Shown: piece after piece, positions 16,363-20,248 of the stretch | How positions within the stretch are numbered: the stretch's first letter is position 1 | Layout of the letters: the number at the start of each line of letters is the position of its first letter | Assembly (NCBI GenBank): GCA_020718315.1 | Contig: DYSK01000025.1 | Span: forward strand, 1-20,248 | Source: Draconibacterium orientale | GTDB taxonomy: Bacteria; Bacteroidota; Bacteroidia; Bacteroidales; UBA12170 | Reading direction: 5' to 3' | DNA: 20,248 nucleotides | The notes under the pieces: model-generated | Database searches by the model: none | What the model was told of the DNA's origin: nothing | Seen by the model: only the letters and a program-made list of their open reading frames with translations | Made by a program: the position numbers and the translations under genes

Positions 16363-17562
16363 CTAAAACTCGTCCAAGCTTTCTTTAATCAATTGGAAAG
16401 TAGCTTCAATATCATTATCCAATCCTACCGAAAAACGAACTAATCCTGGCGACATTCCCATTTCGTTTTGAACATTCTCAGGAACTTCGGAAGAGGTGCT
16501 TTTTCCTGAGTTGCTAAACAGCGTTTTGAAATAGCCAAGACTAACAGCATGGTAACCAACATTTTTTAATTGCATCGATTCCATCAAAGTGGCAGCTCTT
16601 TCGGCCGTTGCCATATCTATTGCAATCATTCCGCCGAATCCAAACTCCTCGTTCATCATGCTTTTCATCAATGCGTGCTGCGGATGTGTAGTCATTCCCG
16701 GATAATTGAATTTTAATCCAATCTCCTTAAATCGTTCGGCAAGATACAGGGCGTTTTTGCTGTGTTGTTTCATGCGAATGTGCAAAGTATGAAGATTTTT
16801 AAGAATACTAGAAGAACGCAACGGATCTAAAACCGGACCAAGAAGCATAGCCGTTCCGTCGTTTACATTGCTTATATCGTTGATAAATTGATTGGAAGCG
16901 CATATTGCTCCTGCAATCGTATCATTCTTTCCATTGATATATTTCGTCATCGAATACACAACAATATCGGCACCTAATAAATAGGGCGCAAAAATCATTG
17001 GTGTAAAAGTGTTGTCCACAACCAATTGGATTCCATGTTTTTTTGAGATTTTTGATAATGCAGGAATATCCGAAATCTGCAATAGCGGATTGGTCATGGT
17101 TTCGGTATAAATCAACTTTGTGTTTGGACGGATTGCATTTTTTACCGCTTCTAAATCGGTGATATCAACAAAAGTGACATCGATATTGAATTTTGGCAAA
17201 TAATTTTTCAGAAAAGCATAGGTTCCGCCATACGTTGTAATGCTACTCAGAATATGATCTCCAGAATTGCACAATTGCAGCAGAACTGTTGTGATTGCAG
17301 CCATTCCTGAACCGGTTACCCATGCATTTTCAGTTCCTTCCATGGCTGCCAATGCTTCTGCAAGGTATTTGTTGCTGGGATTCCAGTGGCGCGAATACAA
17401 AAAACAACCTTCGGCTTCGCCATGAAAAGTGTCTAACATGGCTTTGGCTGTCATAAATGTGAAAGTGGATGAATCAGTAATGGATGGATTTACGCCTCCA
17501 AATTCGCCAAACTGTTTCAATGCTTGAATATTGCTGGCCGGATCAAATTTCTTTGTGTTCAT
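16363..17562 (-). CDS. Cys/Met metabolism PLP-dependent lyase (methionine gamma-lyase-like)
   Basis: Fold-type I PLP enzyme of the cystathionine gamma-synthase family (PF01053), 399 residues, cytosolic. PLP lysine K207 in YSMTKYINGK; D183 in VVDNTFTP binds the pyridine nitrogen; YSR at 56-58 matches the Tyr/Arg that grip PLP phosphate from the partner subunit; GSGMAAI near 84-90 binds the cofactor. Closest in overall look to methionine gamma-lyases, which split methionine to methanethiol, ammonia and 2-oxobutanoate. However, the residue equivalent to the Cys116 typical of characterised methionine gamma-lyases is Gly here (G113 in TTYGGTYAF), as in cystathionine lyases and synthases. Substrate is therefore open: methionine, homocysteine, cystathionine or an O-acyl-homoserine. 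Divergent from an Lrp-family gene, an arrangement known for mdeA-mdeR in Pseudomonas. Confidence 0.85.
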   Translation of the reverse strand: MNTKKFDPASNIQALKQFGEFGGVNPSITDSSTFTFMTAKAMLDTFHGEAEGCFLYSRHWNPSNKYLAEALAAMEGTENAWVTGSGMAAITTVLLQLCNSGDHILSSITTYGGTYAFLKNYLPKFNIDVTFVDITDLEAVKNAIRPNTKLIYTETMTNPLLQISDIPALSKISKKHGIQLVVDNTFTPMIFAPYLLGADIVVYSMTKYINGKNDTIAGAICASNQFINDISNVNDGTAMLLGPVLDPLRSSSILKNLHTLHIRMKQHSKNALYLAERFKEIGLKFNYPGMTTHPQHALMKSMMNEEFGFGGMIAIDMATAERAATLMESMQLKNVGYHAVSLGYFKTLFSNSGKSTSSEVPENVQNEMGMSPGLVRFSVGLDNDIEATFQLIKESLDEF

Positions 17563-17602
17563 AGAAGAAGATATTTTAGAATTCTATTTTTATTTTATGA
17601 AA

Positions 17603-17633
17603 CAAAATTAAAGAATGAAAGTGTTTATTACAA
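17603..17633 (-). promoter_or_regulatory. Promoter of the PLP lyase gene
   Basis: Minus strand: TTG (17633-17631), a 20-base spacer, TAATTTTG (17610-17603), a good match to TTG/TAnnTTTG. Leader about 35 bases to the ATG at 17562. Confidence 0.7.
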
Positions 17634-17684
17634 TATGTTTTAAGGATGTGAAGCAAATTGGCTGTATTATTTTAAAATTAAAAG

Positions 17685-17692
17685 TAAATTTG
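17685..17692 (+). promoter_or_regulatory. lrp-type regulator promoter -7 box
   Basis: TAAATTTG matches TAnnTTTG. The nearest TTG (17658-17660) is 24 bases upstream, slightly far. Transcription would start near 17697. The 50-odd bases between this promoter and the divergent lyase promoter are the likely place for regulator binding. Confidence 0.55.
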
Positions 17693-17734
17693 ACGAAAAC
17701 ATACAAATTAGTAAATAAATAGATCGTTCTGACT

Positions 17735-18202
17735 ATGGAAAACTTTCATTTAGATAGTTTGGATAAACGCATTTTGCGCATTCTCCGCCAAGATGCACGT
17801 GTTCCTTTTGTAGAAGTGGCTCGCCAAATTGGTGTTACTGGTTCGGCGGTGCATCAAAGGGTTCAAAAAATGGTGGAAGGCGGCCTTATTCGCGGCTCTC
17901 AATTTAATTTATCACCCAAAAAATTGGGCTATTTTACCTTGGCTTTCGTTGGAATTCAAGTGAATCTTACCTCCGAAAAGACGCATGAAGAGGTTTTTCA
18001 AAAAATTGTAGAAATTCCGGAAGTTGTAGAGTGTCATTCTATTACGGGAAAATATTCGTATATGCTCAAGATTTATGCCAAAAACAACGAAGATTTAAAA
18101 CGAATTTTGGTCTATCGAATTCAAGCCATCTTAGAAGTTACCGGTACTGAAACTTTTTTATCGCTCGAAGAAGGCTTTAATCGAAAACTTCACATCGAAT
18201 AA
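17735..18202 (+). CDS. Lrp/AsnC family transcriptional regulator
   Basis: 155 residues, the usual size for the family. The N-terminal winged helix-turn-helix spans about residues 6-65: LDKRILRILRQDARVPFVEV, then RQIGVTGSAVHQRVQKMVEG with the recognition helix, then LIRGSQFNLSPKKLG. The C-terminal RAM domain (about 68-145: AFVGIQVNL, VVECHSITGKYSYMLKIYAK) binds amino acids and builds dimers and octamers. Its position 172 bases from, and divergent to, the PLP lyase makes that gene its most likely target, with a sulfur or branched-chain amino acid as the likely effector; this is inference. Start ATG 17735. Confidence 0.92.
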   Translation: MENFHLDSLDKRILRILRQDARVPFVEVARQIGVTGSAVHQRVQKMVEGGLIRGSQFNLSPKKLGYFTLAFVGIQVNLTSEKTHEEVFQKIVEIPEVVECHSITGKYSYMLKIYAKNNEDLKRILVYRIQAILEVTGTETFLSLEEGFNRKLHIE

Positions 18203-18206
18203 GTTC

Positions 18207-18240
18207 TTGATCGCTTGCCTTTGTTTTCTTTTTAATTTTG
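18207..18240 (+). promoter_or_regulatory. Promoter of the DUF364-thiS unit
   Basis: TAATTTTG at 18233-18240 matches TAnnTTTG; TTG at 18207-18209 is 23 bases upstream (another TTG at 18215-18217 is 15 upstream). The -7 box ends only seven bases before the ATG at 18248, so transcription would begin within about three bases of the start codon. Confidence 0.6.
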
Positions 18241-18247
18241 CAGCCCT

Positions 18248-18934
18248 ATGACAGACCCAATAACTCATTATTACCAGAAATATACTTTTCAGCCCTCATT
18301 GATTAAAACTCTTATTGCCGGTGAGCGCTATGTGGCTGTTCTATTTGTGAATGGAAATATTGGCGTTTGCGCTACACTCGGACAAAAAGTAAAAGCGGAA
18401 ATTCCAGAAACCATTGATTTGAAAAATACCGGAGATCGCATAATTTTGACTGCCTATTACAATGCTTTGCTCAATTACGAAAACAGTTATTCTCAGGAAT
18501 TAGACATTTTTGAAGCGATTGATTTCAAGCAATTTCAAAATATCGTGATGGTTGGTCATTTCAGGCCGGTTGTCAAGCGATTTCAACAAGCCGGAATACC
18601 GCTATTCATTTTTGATAAAAAAGAAGATGAGGAAATATTGGAAGAAATGAAAAATCAAATGCAGTTTATCCAAAAAGCAGATGCTGTTATCCTTACTGCC
18701 ACCAGTATTTTCAATCAAAGTTTTATAGAATTGGTCGAAAATACAAATGAAAACGCCTCTGTGTTTATTCTGGGTCCATCGGCCATTATGCACGACGATA
18801 TGAAAGCGTATCCAAATGTGAAATGGATCTTCGGATCTGTTTTCGAACCATTCGATGAGCGCGTTTTGAATGCTATCAAAGCAAATTTGGGAACGCGTTA
18901 TTTTAGCCAATTTTCAAGAAAAGTATTCATTTAA
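18248..18934 (+). CDS. DUF4213/DUF364 domain protein (putative metal-chelation family)
   Basis: 228 residues, no signal peptide, presumably cytosolic. It resembles the DUF4213-DUF364 family, named putative heavy-metal chelation. The N-terminal part (1-90) has the small enolase-N-like DUF4213 region with YYNALLNY (70-77). The Rossmann-like DUF364 part has VMVGHFRPVV (100-109), IFDKKEDEE as an acidic strand end, ADAVILTATSIFNQSF (144-159) and the typical GPSAIMHDD (176-184). Function of the family is not established; some members sit near metal or cofactor genes. The next gene, a ThiS-like carrier, follows after nine bases, so the two are likely cotranscribed. The first possible start is ATG 18248, with no later Met near the N-terminus. 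Family assignment is from pattern recall. Confidence 0.78.
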   Translation: MTDPITHYYQKYTFQPSLIKTLIAGERYVAVLFVNGNIGVCATLGQKVKAEIPETIDLKNTGDRIILTAYYNALLNYENSYSQELDIFEAIDFKQFQNIVMVGHFRPVVKRFQQAGIPLFIFDKKEDEEILEEMKNQMQFIQKADAVILTATSIFNQSFIELVENTNENASVFILGPSAIMHDDMKAYPNVKWIFGSVFEPFDERVLNAIKANLGTRYFSQFSRKVFI

Positions 18935-18943
18935 TCAATACGA

Positions 18944-19150
18944 ATGATGACAATCACACTCAATAATAGAATAGAGGTTTTTGAATCCGAAATGCTAAGT
19001 GTTGCACAACTGATTGAGCAAAAGAACTTTACTTTCAAAATGCTCGTTACAAAAATCAATGGAAAATTGGTGAAAAAGGAGGATAGAGCGAACACACTTA
19101 TTAAAGACGGCGATCAGGTGATTGTTTTGCATTTGATTAGTGGCGGTTGA
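18944..19150 (+). CDS. thiS: ThiS/MoaD-like sulfur carrier protein
   Basis: 68 residues from ATG 18944, or 67 from the adjacent ATG 18947 (the more usual ThiS-like beginning MTITLNNR). Small beta-grasp fold of the ThiS type: MTITLNN, the helix VAQLIEQK, VTKINGKLVKKED, IKDGDQVIVLHLISGG. It ends in the exposed Gly-Gly that is adenylated and converted to a thiocarboxylate for sulfur transfer. ThiS serves thiazole formation in thiamine synthesis, but none of thiF, thiG, thiH, thiC or thiE is in the window. Its companion is the DUF364 gene nine bases upstream. So it is either a displaced thiamine gene or a carrier for another sulfur route. The size and GG terminus make the fold call strong, the pathway call weak. 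Confidence 0.82.
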   Translation: MMTITLNNRIEVFESEMLSVAQLIEQKNFTFKMLVTKINGKLVKKEDRANTLIKDGDQVIVLHLISGG

Positions 19151-19181
19151 TTTTTCTAGTTTACGAAAGCAAATATTTAGG

Positions 19182-20248
19182 ATGAACCAAAAATGGCATT
19201 ATCGGTTAGTCGTTTTTTTTCTGTTGCTAAACGCGACTATTTCGGCTCAAGGGCTTAAATATAGTGGCGTAGTTGCCGATCAAAAATCCAAAGAGCCTTT
19301 GGCATTTGTAAATATCATTTCTTCCAACGGTATTTTTGGCACAACGTCCGATATCGACGGAAAATTCTCTATTGTCCTGCCCGAAAGTATTGATAGTATT
19401 CGATTTTCGTATTTAGGATATGAAACAATTTTTGTTTCAACGCGCGATTTAAAAGGTCCAAAAACAGTTTTTTTAAAGGCGCGGCAATTCGATTTGGCCG
19501 AATTTATTGTTGTTCCGGGAGTAAATCCTGCTCATCGAATCGTTCTGAATGCAGTGAATAATCGAATGTACAACGATCCCAAAAAACTCAATTCTTATGC
19601 TTATACTACTTACGACAAAATGATTATCACCATCGACACAAGTAGTTTGAAACAAGATAGCATTCAGATAGAGAATGATACCATAGGTCGTTTGTTGTCG
19701 TTTTTTAAAAATAAAGATCTGTTTTTGATGGAAACGGCGGTAGAGAAAAAATTTATGGCTCCCGACAAAAGCAACGAAAAAGTAATCGCCACCAAAGTTT
19801 CAGGATTGAAAGACCCGATGATTGCTTATTTGGTTTCTCAAATTCAATCCACTTCGTTTTACGACGATATTATCCACATTGCGAATCGGAATTATATCAA
19901 CCCAATTAGCAAAGGAAGTTTGTCGAAGTATTATTTTCAGATGGAAGACACTCTTTTTTTCGGAAAAAGTGATACCGTTTTTACCATTTCGTTTCAACCT
20001 ATGCTGAATACAAATTTTGATGGAATGAAAGGCATTTTGCACATCAGTACCAACAAATGGGCAATCGTTAATGTAAAAGCACAACCGGCCAAAGAAGAAC
20101 AAGGAATTACTGTTCAGATTCAGCAAAAATACGAGTTGGTAGATGGGGAGCATTGGTTTCCGGTGCAACTCAATACCAACATTACCTTTGATGCTTTACA
20201 AGTTTCATCGGGCGGACAAAATTCGCGTTTGCTGGGCATCGGAAAAAC
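19182..20248 (+). CDS. DUF5686/carboxypeptidase-regulatory-like outer-membrane protein, 5' part
   Basis: Open frame from ATG 19182 to the window edge with no stop: 355 complete codons, C-terminus missing. It begins MNQKWHYRLVV, a signal peptide with hydrophobic core FFLLLNA ending near ISAQG (about residue 25). Next comes a carboxypeptidase-regulatory-like beta-sandwich (about 28-105: YSGVVADQKSKEPLAFVNI, GTTSDIDGKFSI, IRFSYLGYET), the domain found at the front of TonB-linked and DUF5686 proteins in this phylum. The following region (VNPAHRIVLNAVNNRMYNDP, then YAYTTYDKM) is typical of DUF5686. The missing C-terminus is expected to form an outer-membrane barrel. Function unknown. It lies 31 bases after thiS with no clear promoter, so readthrough from that unit is possible. 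Confidence 0.85.
   Translation, partial: MNQKWHYRLVVFFLLLNATISAQGLKYSGVVADQKSKEPLAFVNIISSNGIFGTTSDIDGKFSIVLPESIDSIRFSYLGYETIFVSTRDLKGPKTVFLKARQFDLAEFIVVPGVNPAHRIVLNAVNNRMYNDPKKLNSYAYTTYDKMIITIDTSSLKQDSIQIENDTIGRLLSFFKNKDLFLMETAVEKKFMAPDKSNEKVIATKVSGLKDPMIAYLVSQIQSTSFYDDIIHIANRNYINPISKGSLSKYYFQMEDTLFFGKSDTVFTISFQPMLNTNFDGMKGILHISTNKWAIVNVKAQPAKEEQGITVQIQQKYELVDGEHWFPVQLNTNITFDALQVSSGGQNSRLLGIGK

Overview
The window reads as ordinary chromosomal sequence from a member of the Bacteroidota. The evidence is the repeated promoter element TAnnTTTG (the -7 box of that phylum) ahead of most transcription units, start codons preceded by A/T-rich leaders rather than Shine-Dalgarno sequences, and characteristic protein families: a DUF5686-type outer-membrane protein, a nuclease with a UVR tail, and the divergent membrane pyrophosphatase lineage. 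No rRNA, tRNA, CRISPR array, insertion sequence or phage gene was seen. Genus cannot be told from this sequence.

Layout, left to right. (1) 47-3284, plus strand: prfB (release factor 2, with an intact programmed +1 frameshift) and gyrB, which has its own promoter and a terminator. (2) 3461-5614, plus: a periplasmic tail-specific protease (prc). A bidirectional terminator at 5625-5671 separates it from the convergent thyA. (3) 5670-8319, minus: a compact three-gene operon transcribed nuclease (DUF151-UVR) -> nupG-type nucleoside transporter -> thyA. The first two genes overlap by ATGA, and the gene products suggest nucleoside/dTMP supply. (4) 8320-8774: the only long gene-free stretch. It is a divergent control region with an unusual density of exact repeats and palindromes. 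(5) 8775-11213, plus: a divergent ion-pumping membrane pyrophosphatase (hppA). (6) 11459-14353, plus: gcvP, the glycine decarboxylase P-protein. (7) 14558-16218, plus: plsC-like acyltransferase and diacylglycerol-kinase-like lipid kinase, overlapping by ATGA. (8) 16363-17562, minus, and 17735-18202, plus: a Cys/Met-metabolism PLP lyase and a divergent Lrp/AsnC regulator. (9) 18248-20248, plus: a DUF4213/DUF364 protein, a ThiS-like sulfur carrier, and the 5' part of a DUF5686/carboxypeptidase-regulatory-like outer-membrane protein that runs off the window.

Most of the window is housekeeping. The parts that deserve a second look are the repeat-rich intergenic region at 8336-8710, the prfB frameshift site that keeps a perfect SD-like stimulator in a lineage that hardly uses SD initiation, the DUF364-ThiS pair with a nearly leaderless transcript beside a sulfur amino-acid lyase/Lrp pair, and the active-site and ion-gate departures of the pyrophosphatase. 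I saw no clear multi-gene system that is plainly new.
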